A stretch of DNA of 10,597 nt from Terrimesophilobacter sp036565765 (GCF_036565765.1 NZ_DATCXP010000036.1); one strand, 5' to 3'. Numbered from the stretch's first letter, positions 1 through 10,071 are shown. Notes: generated by a model from the sequence alone, not told the origin. Numbers and translations are program-made.

Positions 1-1
1 C

Positions 2-136
2 GTTGTCGCGATGGATGTCATGGAGGTCGCCCCGCCCTACGACCACGCCGACGTCACGGTCAACAACGCACACGGTCTCATCTGGGAGGCGCTCGCCGCC
101 ATGGCGTACAAGAAGAGGGCGGCCGCCGCCGGTTGA
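2..136 (+). CDS. speB: Agmatinase/arginase-family ureohydrolase, C-terminal fragment (5' end outside window)
   Basis: Only the last 44 codons are present, ending at TGA 134-136; the reading frame begins at base 2. The peptide contains the block DVMEVAPPYDHADVT, followed by a helix with WEALAAMAY and a basic, alanine-rich tail (KKRAAAAG). Known of the family: the (M/V)DVVEVAPxYD block is the characteristic C-terminal strand and loop of agmatinase-type ureohydrolases, Mn-dependent cytosolic enzymes that remove urea from agmatine or related guanidino compounds. The metal-binding His/Asp motifs lie upstream of the window, so activity and exact substrate (agmatine, guanidinobutyrate, arginine) cannot be judged. 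The gene converges on the minus-strand VOC gene. A loose hairpin at about 203-232 (TCCC..GGTAC paired with GTGCC..GGGA) could be a weak terminator but has no T-tract. The symbol rests on family resemblance only. Confidence 0.75.
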   Translation, partial: VVAMDVMEVAPPYDHADVTVNNAHGLIWEALAAMAYKKRAAAAG

Positions 137-263
137 GTGCCGCCCGGAGAGCCGTGAGGGATGGCCGCAACGGCGCGTGACTCGATCCGCTCGGTGCGTC
201 GTTCCCGCGGTACGCCCAGGCGGGTGCCGGGAGGCGGCCGGTGAGTGGTCGCCGGTTGGGGTC

Positions 264-630
264 GTCGGACCGGCCGTGCCGCCGCACCGCAGCTCGCGGT
301 CAGACCTTGGGTGCTTGTGTGATCCGGCCGGTGTTGCACGCTGGTTCGGGTTCGGGTTCGGGTTCGGGTTCGGGTTCGGACCGGCCGTGCGGGCATGCCG
401 CCCAGGTCGCGTCAGGCCGCGGGTGCCTGCGATCCGAACGGTCCCGCCCTAAGGTCGGACTCGGGCGGCCGTGCGGCGACGCCGCGCTGCTCTCGGTCGG
501 GCCGCGGATGCCGGTGCGATCCGGACCGTCCTGCCCGCAGGCCGAAGTCCGATCGGCCGTGTCGCCGGCGATGCCGCGCAGCTCTCGGTCAGGCCGCGGG
601 CGCCTGTGCGATCCGGACGGTGTTGCCCGA
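264..630 (-). repeat. Four degenerate tandem copies of the VOC gene's 3' end and its downstream flank
   Basis: Four related blocks start, by the shared anchor CGGCCGTG, at 271, 382, 466 and 554. A second anchor, GATCCG, recurs at 321, 431, 518 and 610. The last block includes the real 3' end of the VOC gene (589 to about 625). Read on the minus strand, the real gene ends GNTVRIAQAPAA-stop. The other blocks read GRTVRIAPASAA (no stop), GGTVRIAGTRGL and CNTGRITQAPKV-stop in the matching positions. The two blocks nearest the gene share roughly 80% of bases over about 75 bp by eye. Spacings of 111/84/88 bp for the first anchor and 110/87/92 bp for the second show indels and changes of frame, so this is not one long reading frame. 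The simplest reading is slippage or duplication of the gene terminus followed by decay. Confidence 0.75.
343..378. repeat. GGTTCG hexanucleotide microsatellite, six perfect copies
   Basis: Six uninterrupted GGTTCG units fill 343-378, followed by GGACCGG. The tract sits at the junction of the first and second VOC-tail copies and accounts for most of the extra length between them (about 110 bp against 84-92 bp for the others). No intact gene covers it. Perfect copies in otherwise decayed sequence point to recent expansion. Confidence 0.9.
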
Positions 631-999
631 GGGGTCGCGGAACGCGCAGTCGCGCGGTCCCCAGCCCTGGTCCACGGGTTCCTGGAGGACCTCGGCCCCC
701 GAGGCGCGCACCGTCTCGAAGGTCGCGTCCACGTCGTCGGTGCGGAAGATGATCATCGGGAGGACTCCCTTGGTGAGGAGCTCCTGCAGGGCGTCGCCGT
801 CCGCCTGCGAGCGGCCGGCGTGGGGCACGGAGAGCACGATGCTGACGCCGGGCTGAGTGGGACTGCCGAGCGTGACCCAGCGGAATGCTCCCGAGGACAC
901 GTCGTTCTGCACCTCGAGCCCGAGCGCGTCCCGGTAGAAGGCCAGCGACTCATCGACGTCGTTGACGGTGATGTTGGTGTAGTGGAGTGCGATGGTCAT
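589..999 (-). CDS. VOC family protein (glyoxalase/bleomycin-resistance/dioxygenase fold), 136 aa
   Basis: The start chosen is the ATG at 999, giving MTIALHYTNITVND, a typical first strand of the VOC fold; longer in-frame starts would run into the AraC gene. Two beta-alpha-beta-beta-beta modules are visible: residues 3-60 (helix DESLAFYRDALGLEV) and 81-132 (helix DVDATFETVRASGAEV, then the signature RDPSGNTVRI). The length suits a single-domain, two-module VOC protein that works as a dimer. Family members include glyoxalase I, extradiol dioxygenases and antibiotic-binding or -modifying proteins. In metal-dependent members the final strand usually carries Glu after GNxI/V; here that position is R129. 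The end of the first module (VSIVLSVPH) also lacks an obvious Glu. I infer that the canonical metal site is probably incomplete, though H6 is present, so a binding role is possible. The substrate is unknown. No signal peptide is seen. It starts 10 bp after the AraC stop codon and is probably co-transcribed with it. Confidence 0.88.
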   Translation of the reverse strand: MTIALHYTNITVNDVDESLAFYRDALGLEVQNDVSSGAFRWVTLGSPTQPGVSIVLSVPHAGRSQADGDALQELLTKGVLPMIIFRTDDVDATFETVRASGAEVLQEPVDQGWGPRDCAFRDPSGNTVRIAQAPAA

Positions 1000-1009
1000 G
1001 GCCGCGACA

Positions 1010-1477
1010 TTACGCCGCGATCTTGCCTTTCGCTTCTCCGATTCTGCTCGATTTCCCGGCACCGGGCGCCGCGTTGCGGACCGGGCGGGTATGCGTCTTC
1101 GCGACACAGGCGGGCATCGCCTCGACCGCATCGTGCTCCTGGCTGCGGTAGCTGCTCGGAGTCTCCCCGACGACCTCGGCGAACCGCGAGCTGAACGAGC
1201 CGAGCGAGGTGCAGCCGACCGCAAGGCAGGCGTCCGTGACGCTCGCACCCGCCCGCAGCAGGGCCATCGCGCGCTCGATCCTGCGGGTCATCAGATAGCT
1301 GTACGGCGTCTCGCCATAGGCCGCACGGAACCGGCGCGAGAAATGCGCGGGAGACATGAGCGCCCTGCGGGCAATGGTCGGGACGTCGAGCGGTTTGGCA
1401 TACTCACGGTCGATCAGATCCCGGGCCCGACGCAGCTGGGCGAGGTTCTCGAGCTCCTGCGGAGTCATGACGACCAC
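1010..1477 (-). CDS. AraC-family transcriptional regulator (DNA-binding domain only), 155 aa
   Basis: The protein is essentially a bare AraC/XylS DNA-binding domain with no sugar-binding cupin. The first helix-turn-helix covers about residues 30-50 (LDVPTIARRALMSPAHFSRRF) and the second about 78-100, followed by the classic signature ending FAEVVGETPSSYR at 99-111. A basic, low-complexity tail of about 45 residues follows. The start shown is GTG at 1477; an in-frame ATG at 1468 (MTPQELENL) is equally plausible, and neither has a strong ribosome-binding site. Small AraC proteins of this type are often paired with VOC genes, as here, with the VOC ORF 10 bp downstream. The gene is divergent from rpoB, and a good minus-strand promoter lies about 80 bp upstream. 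It may act on its own promoter region and on the VOC gene; the effector is unknown. Without a ligand domain it could be controlled by its abundance or a partner. Confidence 0.9.
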   Translation of the reverse strand: MVVMTPQELENLAQLRRARDLIDREYAKPLDVPTIARRALMSPAHFSRRFRAAYGETPYSYLMTRRIERAMALLRAGASVTDACLAVGCTSLGSFSSRFAEVVGETPSSYRSQEHDAVEAMPACVAKTHTRPVRNAAPGAGKSSRIGEAKGKIAA

Positions 1478-1555
1478 GGTAACATCCGGCGCCTCGGGAG
1501 GAAATGCGCGGGGGACCCCGGCGCCATGCGGCAGCTGGAACCCTCAGTGCGACCT

Positions 1556-1584
1556 CTTATAGCGCAGAATCCGGATCCGGTCAA
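1556..1584 (-). promoter_or_regulatory. Predicted sigma-70-type promoter for araC-VOC operon
   Basis: On the minus strand TTGACC (1584-1579) is separated by exactly 17 bp from TATAAG (1561-1556). Each box matches the TTGACA/TATAAT consensus at five of six positions. The expected transcription start is near 1549, giving a leader of about 70-80 nt before the AraC start. The spacer contains most of the palindrome at 1571-1580. Confidence 0.6.
1571..1580. promoter_or_regulatory. Perfect palindrome CCGGATCCGG, candidate operator
   Basis: This 10-bp perfect inverted repeat runs from the spacer into the first two bases of the -35 box of the minus-strand promoter. It ends 12 bp before the -35 box of the rpoB promoter. 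A protein bound here could affect both directions. AraC proteins normally prefer direct, not inverted, half-sites. The direct repeat ATCCGG-ATCCGG at 1569-1580 overlaps it and may suit such a protein better. Function is inferred only from position. Confidence 0.35.
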
Positions 1585-1592
1585 GATTTAAC

Positions 1593-1621
1593 TGGACACG
1601 CCGCGATCTCCGGCCTATAGT
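1593..1621 (+). promoter_or_regulatory. Predicted sigma-70-type promoter for rpoBC
   Basis: TGGACA (1593-1598) and TATAGT (1616-1621) are separated by 17 bp, each with five of six consensus matches. Start of transcription is expected near 1628, which would give rpoB a leader of about 155 nt. It is the best + strand promoter in the 306-bp gap between the two start codons. Readthrough from genes upstream of this window cannot drive rpoB here, because the preceding two genes point the other way. Confidence 0.65.
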
Positions 1622-1679
1622 TGTTCTTTGCGCTCCCAGATAATCTATGCCTTCATATTGCGGTCGGCTGCGCGTGCCC

Positions 1680-1705
1680 GGGTAGGTCAACCCATACGGC
1701 TACCC
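1680..1705 (+). other. Hairpin in the rpoB leader (GGGTAG/CTACCC)
   Basis: A 6-bp perfect stem pairs 1680-1685 with 1700-1705 around a 14-nt loop, within the inferred rpoB 5' leader. It has no T-tract, so it is not a convincing terminator. It may be chance; listed because it lies in an unusually long leader. Confidence 0.3.
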
Positions 1706-1749
1706 TATGAGGTTCTGGTGAGTTGCAAACCACACATCGTCGACTGTAA

Positions 1750-1786
1750 CCGGGCTTGTCATTAGCCCCCGGAGGTTATTTCCTTG
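1750..1786 (+). promoter_or_regulatory. rpoB ribosome-binding site overlapped by a small hairpin
   Basis: GGAGG at 1771-1775 is followed, after 8 nt, by the TTG start at 1784; this spacing settles the non-ATG start. Just before it, CCGGGC (1750-1755) can pair with GCCC and GG in 1765-1772 with a 2-nt bulge, or CCGGG with CCCGG (1768-1772). Either fold takes up the first two bases of GGAGG. Partial masking of the ribosome site could tune translation of rpoB, but the stem is short and this is inference. Confidence 0.6.
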
Positions 1787-4700
1787 GCTGCTGCGCGCAA
1801 CGCATCCACCTCGAATTCATCCAAGAAGCCCCTCAAGAACGGTCGCTCGCACGAGCGGGTCTCGTTCGCGAAGATCTCAGACACCCTGACGGTTCCGGAT
1901 CTGCTGGCACTGCAGACCGAGAGCTTCGATTGGCTGGTCGGCAACGACCTCTGGAAGGCGCGTGCCGCAGAGGCGAAAGCCGCCGGTCGCCAGGACCTTC
2001 CCGCCCTCACCGGCCTCGAGGAGATCTTCGAGGAGATCTCCCCCATCGAGGACCTCGGCGAGACGATGCAGCTCTCCTTCACGAACCCGTTCCTGGAGGA
2101 GAAGAAGTACACGATCGACGAGTGCAAGGAGAAGGGCAAGACCTACTCCGCCCCGCTCTACGTCGAGGCAGAGTTCATGAACCACCTCACCGGTGAGATC
2201 AAGACCCAGACCGTGTTCATGGGCGACTTCCCGCTCATGACCCCGAAGGGCACCTTCGTCATCAACGGCACGGAGCGCGTCGTCGTCTCCCAGCTCGTGC
2301 GCTCCCCCGGTGTCTACTTCGACCGCACCCCTGAGAAGACGAGCGACAAGGACATCTTCTCCGCCCGCATCATCCCGAGCCGCGGTGCCTGGCTCGAGTT
2401 CGAGATCGACAAGCGCGACCAGGTCGGTGTGCGCATCGACCGCAAGCGCAAGCAGTCGGTCACGGTGTTCCTGAAGGCGCTCGGCCTCACCAGCGAGGAC
2501 ATCCTCGAGCAGTTCAAGGGCTACGCGTCGATCGAGGCGACCCTGGAGAAGGATGCCATCCTCACCAAGGAGGAGGCGCTCAAGGACATCTACCGCAAGC
2601 TGCGCCCTGGTGAGCAGGTCGCCGCAGAGGCCGCCCGCGCCCTGCTCGACAACTTCTACTTCAACTCGAAGCGCTACGACCTCGCGAAGGTCGGCCGCTA
2701 CAAGATCAACCGCAAGCTCGGCCTCGAGGCCCCGCTGTCCGACTCCGTGCTGAGCCAGGCCGACATCATCGCGACGATCAAGTACCTGGTCGCGCTGCAC
2801 GACGAGCAGAAGACGATCCCGGGAACCCGCGAGGGCAAGAAGGTCGACATCCGCCTCGACGTCGACGACATCGACCACTTCGGCAACCGTCGCATCCGTG
2901 CGGTCGGCGAGCTCATCCAGAACCAGGTGCGCACCGGCCTCTCCCGCATGGAGCGCGTCGTGCGCGAACGGATGACGACCCAGGACATCGAGGCGATCAC
3001 GCCGCAGACGCTGATCAACGTCCGCCCGGTCGTCGCCGCGATCAAGGAGTTCTTCGGAACCTCCCAGCTGTCGCAGTTCATGGACCAGAACAACCCGCTC
3101 GCGGGCCTGACCCACAAGCGCCGCCTCTCCGCGCTCGGCCCCGGTGGCCTCTCCCGTGAGCGTGCCGGCGTCGAGGTTCGTGACGTCCACCCCTCGCACT
3201 ACGGCCGCATGTGCCCGATCGAGACCCCTGAAGGCCCGAACATCGGCCTGATCGGTTCGCTCGCATCGTTCGCGCGGATCAACTCGTTCGGGTTCATCGA
3301 GACCCCGTACCGCCGTGTCGTCAAGGGCAAGGTCACCGAGACGATCGACTACCTCACCGCGAGCGAGGAGGACGAGTACGTCGTCGCCCAGGCCAACGCG
3401 CCGCTCACGGGCGACTCGCGCTTCGCCGAGGACCGCGTCCTCGCCCGCTCGAAGGGCGGAGAGGTCGACCTGTTCCCGGTCGAGGAGATCGGTTACATGG
3501 ATGTCTCCCCGCGCCAGATGGTGTCGGTCGCGACCTCCCTCATCCCGTTCCTCGAGCACGATGACGCGAACCGCGCCCTCATGGGTGCGAACATGCAGCG
3601 TCAGGCTGTCCCGCTGCTCATGAGCGAGAGCCCGCTGGTCGGAACCGGCATGGAGGGCTACGCCGCGATCGACGCCGGCGATGTCCTCACCGCCGACGCG
3701 GCAGGCGTGGTCTCCGAGGTGTCGGCGGATGTCGTCACCGTCCAGCTCGATGTGGGCGGAACGCAGGAGTACTACCTGCGCAAGTTCGACCGCTCGAACC
3801 AGGGCACGAGCTACAACCACCGCGTGATCGTCAACGCGGGCGACCGTGTCGAGGTCGGCGAGGTCATCGCCGATGGTCCGGCGACCGAGAACGGCGAGCT
3901 CGCGCTCGGCAAGAACCTGCTCGTCGCGTTCATGCCGTGGGAGGGCCACAACTTCGAGGACGCCATCATCCTGAGCCAGAACCTGGTCAAGGACGACGTT
4001 CTCTCCTCCATCCACATCGAGGAGTACGAGGTCGACGCCCGCGACACGAAGCTCGGCAAGGAGGAGATCACCCGTGATCTCCCCAACGTGAGCCCAGAAC
4101 TCCTGGCCGACCTGGACGAGCGCGGCATCATCCGCATCGGCGCCGAGGTCCGCCCCGGCGACATCCTCGTCGGCAAGGTCACGCCGAAGGGCGAGACCGA
4201 GCTGAGTGCCGAGGAGCGCCTGCTGCGCGCGATCTTCAACGAGAAGAGCCGCGAGGTCCGTGACACGAGCCTCAAGGTTCCGCACGGTGAAGAGGGAACC
4301 ATCATCGGCGTCAAGGTGTTCGACGCGCAGGATGGCGACGACGAGCTCGGCTCCGGCGTCAACCAGCGTGTCGTTGTGTTCATCGCCCAGAAGCGCAAGA
4401 TCACCGAGGGCGACAAGCTCGCCGGACGCCACGGCAACAAGGGCGTCATCTCGAAGATCCTCCCCGTAGAGGACATGCCGTTCCTCTCCGACGGGACTCC
4501 GGTCGACATCATCCTGAACCCGCTCGGCATCCCGGGCCGCATGAACTTCGGCCAGGTGCTCGAGACGCACCTCGGCTGGGTCGCCAAGCAGGGCTGGGAG
4601 ATCGAGGGCAAGCCCAAGTGGGCCGCCAAGATTCCGGATTCCGCGCTCAAGGCTGCTCCAGGCACCAAGGTCGCGACCCCGGTGTTCGACGGCGCGCTCG

Positions 4701-5290
4701 AGGCCGAGATCGAGGGTCTGCTCAACTCGACGACGAAGACCCGCGACGGCGACCGCCTGATCGACTCGACCGGCAAGACTCGCCTGTTCGACGGTCGCAG
4801 CGGCGAGCCGTTCCCGGAGCCGGTGTCGGTGGGGTACATGTACATCCTCAAGCTCCACCACCTCGTCGACGACAAGATCCACGCACGCTCGACCGGTCCG
4901 TACTCGATGATCACCCAGCAGCCGCTCGGCGGTAAGGCGCAGTTCGGTGGTCAGCGCTTCGGTGAGATGGAGGTCTGGGCGCTCGAGGCCTACGGTGCCG
5001 CCTACGCGCTGCAGGAGCTGCTCACGATCAAGTCGGACGACATCCTCGGCCGCGTGAAGGTGTACGAGGCGATCGTCAAGGGCGAGAACATCCAGGAGCC
5101 CGGAATTCCGGAGAGCTTCAAGGTGCTCATCAAGGAGATGCAGTCGTTGTGCCTGAACGTCGAGGTGCTCTCGGCCGACGGTACCGCGGTGAGCCTCAAG
5201 GACACGGATGACGAGGTCTTCCGTGCCGCGGAGGAGCTCGGCATCAACATCTCCGCCCGGTTCGAGAACTCGTCGATCGACGAGATCTAA
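1784..5290 (+). CDS. rpoB: DNA-directed RNA polymerase subunit beta
   Basis: This 1168-residue protein is the beta subunit of RNA polymerase, which forms one pincer and half of the active site of the core enzyme (alpha2-beta-beta'-omega). Length is normal for Actinobacteria (mycobacterial RpoB is about 1170). The protrusion and lobe occupy roughly residues 30-420. The rifampicin pocket begins at GTSQLSQFMDQNNPL (425-439), followed by THKRRLSALGPGGL. D434, H444 and S449 are the drug-sensitive residues (one less than M. tuberculosis numbering). Active-site block GDKLAGRHGNKG is at 876-887. The C-terminal clamp region begins with GGQRFGEMEVWALEAYG at about 1055. The start is TTG with GGAGG 8 nt upstream, giving MAAARNAST. 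The gene has its own promoter, is followed after 48 bp by rpoC, and ends IDEI-TAA. No frameshift or insertion is seen. Confidence 0.99.
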   Translation: MAAARNASTSNSSKKPLKNGRSHERVSFAKISDTLTVPDLLALQTESFDWLVGNDLWKARAAEAKAAGRQDLPALTGLEEIFEEISPIEDLGETMQLSFTNPFLEEKKYTIDECKEKGKTYSAPLYVEAEFMNHLTGEIKTQTVFMGDFPLMTPKGTFVINGTERVVVSQLVRSPGVYFDRTPEKTSDKDIFSARIIPSRGAWLEFEIDKRDQVGVRIDRKRKQSVTVFLKALGLTSEDILEQFKGYASIEATLEKDAILTKEEALKDIYRKLRPGEQVAAEAARALLDNFYFNSKRYDLAKVGRYKINRKLGLEAPLSDSVLSQADIIATIKYLVALHDEQKTIPGTREGKKVDIRLDVDDIDHFGNRRIRAVGELIQNQVRTGLSRMERVVRERMTTQDIEAITPQTLINVRPVVAAIKEFFGTSQLSQFMDQNNPLAGLTHKRRLSALGPGGLSRERAGVEVRDVHPSHYGRMCPIETPEGPNIGLIGSLASFARINSFGFIETPYRRVVKGKVTETIDYLTASEEDEYVVAQANAPLTGDSRFAEDRVLARSKGGEVDLFPVEEIGYMDVSPRQMVSVATSLIPFLEHDDANRALMGANMQRQAVPLLMSESPLVGTGMEGYAAIDAGDVLTADAAGVVSEVSADVVTVQLDVGGTQEYYLRKFDRSNQGTSYNHRVIVNAGDRVEVGEVIADGPATENGELALGKNLLVAFMPWEGHNFEDAIILSQNLVKDDVLSSIHIEEYEVDARDTKLGKEEITRDLPNVSPELLADLDERGIIRIGAEVRPGDILVGKVTPKGETELSAEERLLRAIFNEKSREVRDTSLKVPHGEEGTIIGVKVFDAQDGDDELGSGVNQRVVVFIAQKRKITEGDKLAGRHGNKGVISKILPVEDMPFLSDGTPVDIILNPLGIPGRMNFGQVLETHLGWVAKQGWEIEGKPKWAAKIPDSALKAAPGTKVATPVFDGALEAEIEGLLNSTTKTRDGDRLIDSTGKTRLFDGRSGEPFPEPVSVGYMYILKLHHLVDDKIHARSTGPYSMITQQPLGGKAQFGGQRFGEMEVWALEAYGAAYALQELLTIKSDDILGRVKVYEAIVKGENIQEPGIPESFKVLIKEMQSLCLNVEVLSADGTAVSLKDTDDEVFRAAEELGINISARFENSSIDEI

Positions 5291-5328
5291 GCTGCGGCCC
5301 GTCAACGACTCAAGAAGATTTAGGCATT

Positions 5329-5338
5329 AGGAGAAACA

Positions 5339-5341
<3 letters not shown>
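5329..5341 (+). promoter_or_regulatory. rpoC ribosome-binding site and TTG start
   Basis: AGGAG at 5329-5333 precedes the TTG at 5339-5341 by 5 nt, giving the usual actinobacterial N-terminus MLDVTTFDELRIGLA. The 48-bp rpoB-rpoC spacer (5291-5338) contains no hairpin terminator or convincing promoter, so the two genes are read as one transcript. Confidence 0.8.
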
Positions 5342-9217
<3,876 letters not shown>

Positions 9218-9262
9218 CACGGCGACCGCTCCCTGAGATTCTCGACGGGAGTAGCGAGTCAC

Positions 9263-9300
9263 CAAGGCCCGTCACCTCAACCGGTGGCGGGCCTTGTCCG
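9263..9300 (+). terminator. Intrinsic-type terminator of the rpoBC operon
   Basis: AAGGCCCGTCACC (9264-9276) pairs with GGTGGCGGGCCTT (9283-9295) around the loop TCAACC: 13 pairs including one G-T wobble, extendable by C9263-G9296. The following TTGTCCGTCTCT is only moderately T-rich, as is common in high-GC Actinobacteria. It starts 46 bp after the rpoC stop codon. The hairpin would also work, less well, for leftward transcripts. Confidence 0.85.
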
Positions 9301-9550
9301 TCTCTCGGCCGATTGCTCCATGGGCAGTCTCGACACCTTGCATCCCCTCGGATCGAGTTCGGAACCCTTGGGTTTTCGAGGGGTCTCGGCCGTCGTGTGG
9401 ATGTCGACCTTCGAGTGCCTCAGGGTACCCGGGCTCAATCCGAGGATTGAAGGGTCTCGACCCGAAACGTTCTTGTCGAGCCCGTGACTCTCGGGTCGAG
9501 CCCGTCGAGACCTGCGCTCGCGCGTCTTAGGTCCAGCCTCTTCCGTCTCA
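9301..9550. repeat. Degenerate left edge of the post-rpoC palindrome array; no gene
   Basis: No credible coding region is present. From 9421 on, pieces of the array are recognisable: GGGCTCAATCCGAGG (9430-9444), TTGTCGAGCCCGTGA (9473-9487) and GGGTCGAGCCCGTCGAGACC (9493-9512). They lack the ordered arm-loop-arm layout seen further right. The stretch 9301-9420 contains only faint fragments such as TCTCGACACC, GGTCTCGG and GTCGACCTTCGAG. Confidence 0.5.
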
Positions 9551-9598
9551 GCTCGAGCCTGTCGAGACCCCACGGATTTCGACAGGCTCAATCCGAGA
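9551..9598. repeat. Palindromic unit P1 of the array
   Basis: GAGCCTGTCGA (9555-9565) is a perfect inverted match to TCGACAGGCTC (9579-9589), with a 13-nt loop. This is the cleanest full unit and serves as the reference: left arm GTCGAGCCTGTCGAGA type, loop ending CGGATT, right arm followed by AATCCGAGACA. Confidence 0.9.
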
Positions 9599-9672
9599 CA
9601 ACAGGCTCAATCCGAGACAGCAGGCTCAATCCGAGACAACAGGCTCGATCCGAGACACCGGCTCATCCGAGG
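9583..9672. repeat. 19-bp tandem repeat, four units plus a partial
   Basis: The unit CAGGCTCAATCCGAGACAA recurs at 9583, 9602, 9621 and 9640 with one to two changes per copy, then a truncated copy runs to 9672 (CGGCTCATCCGAGG). It is the right arm of P1 with its flank, amplified without the left arm, which suggests replication slippage after the palindrome was in place. Confidence 0.9.
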
Positions 9673-9794
9673 CGGCACGACTGGGGCTCGTTCGGACCAG
9701 TGGCGGTGCCGAGGCGCCCACATTCGTCCGAATGGGCAACACTGGGCGAAGGGTCACCGGTTCCCGCCTCATCGGACGAGCCAAAGATTCCCGC
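9673..9794. other. Unique stretch inside the array; no gene seen
   Basis: This roughly 120-bp stretch has no clear similarity to the repeat units and separates the 19-bp and 20-bp tandem clusters. It includes a compact inverted repeat CATTCG-TC-CGAATG (9721-9734). Reading frames crossing it lack a ribosome-binding site and continue into repeats, so I call no gene. Confidence 0.5.
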
Positions 9795-9855
9795 GTCGAG
9801 CCGGAAGTCCTCGGGTTCGAGCCGGAGCTCCTCGGGTCGAGCCGGAACTCCTCGG
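9795..9855. repeat. 20-21-bp tandem repeat, three units
   Basis: GTCGAGCCGGAAGTCCTCGG (9795-9814) is followed by a 21-bp copy (9815-9835) and a third 20-bp copy (9836-9855), differing at a few positions. The units begin like the left palindrome arm (GTCGAGCC) and run directly into the left arm of P2. The left arm has been amplified here, whereas in the 19-bp cluster it was the right arm. Confidence 0.9.
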
Positions 9856-9899
9856 GTCGAGCCTGTCGAGACCCGGATTTCGACAGGCTCAATCCGAGA
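9856..9899. repeat. Palindromic unit P2
   Basis: GAGCCTGTCGA (9859-9869) pairs perfectly with TCGACAGGCTC (9880-9890) over a 10-nt loop, 3 nt shorter than in P1. Right flank AATCCGAGAGGACACTGCTC matches the flank of other units. Confidence 0.9.
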
Positions 9900-9954
9900 G
9901 GACACTGCTCCGGTCGAGCCTATTGCGTCGTTGGTCAGGCCCCGACCGTCTCCG

Positions 9955-10040
9955 GTCGAGCCTGTCGAGATCCCCACGTCCCCGCGCTTCGGGTCGAGCC
10001 TGTCGAGATGTCCCCGATTTCGACAGGCTCAATTCGAGAC
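9955..10040. repeat. Palindromic unit P3 with an extra left arm
   Basis: Two left arms occur in a row (from 9955 and from 9994). The second, GAGCCTGTCGA at 9996-10006, pairs perfectly with TCGACAGGCTC at 10020-10030 over a 13-nt loop. The extra arm plus its flank (CCCCACGTCCCCGCGCTTC) recurs in degenerate form around P1 and P7, showing that the ancestral unit had two left arms and one right arm. Confidence 0.85.
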
Positions 10041-10071
10041 GAGATGGCTCCGGTCACGGGTCTTCCGTCCC

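Noticed and set aside
203..232. Terminator for the agmatinase gene
   Set aside because: The stem is interrupted by a 2-nt bulge and has no T-tract; too weak to annotate separately.
137..856. Long + strand open frames crossing the region between the agmatinase and VOC genes
   Set aside because: They read through the repeat array and antisense to the VOC gene, with arginine- and serine-rich products typical of non-coding high-GC frames.
1000..1248. N-terminal extension of the VOC protein to 219 aa
   Set aside because: It would overlap most of the C-terminal half of the AraC gene and adds only Arg/Ser-rich sequence; the ATG at 999 begins exactly at the VOC fold.
1641..1706. Second rpoB promoter (TAATCT at 1641 or TACCCT at 1701)
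   Set aside because: Neither has an acceptable -35 box at 16-18 bp; the 1593-1621 promoter is much better.
1877..5305. Open frame of about 1140 codons antisense to rpoB
   Set aside because: It is the expected shadow of a high-GC gene with G/C third positions; its product is low-complexity (rich in L, D, V, R, E) with no family resemblance.
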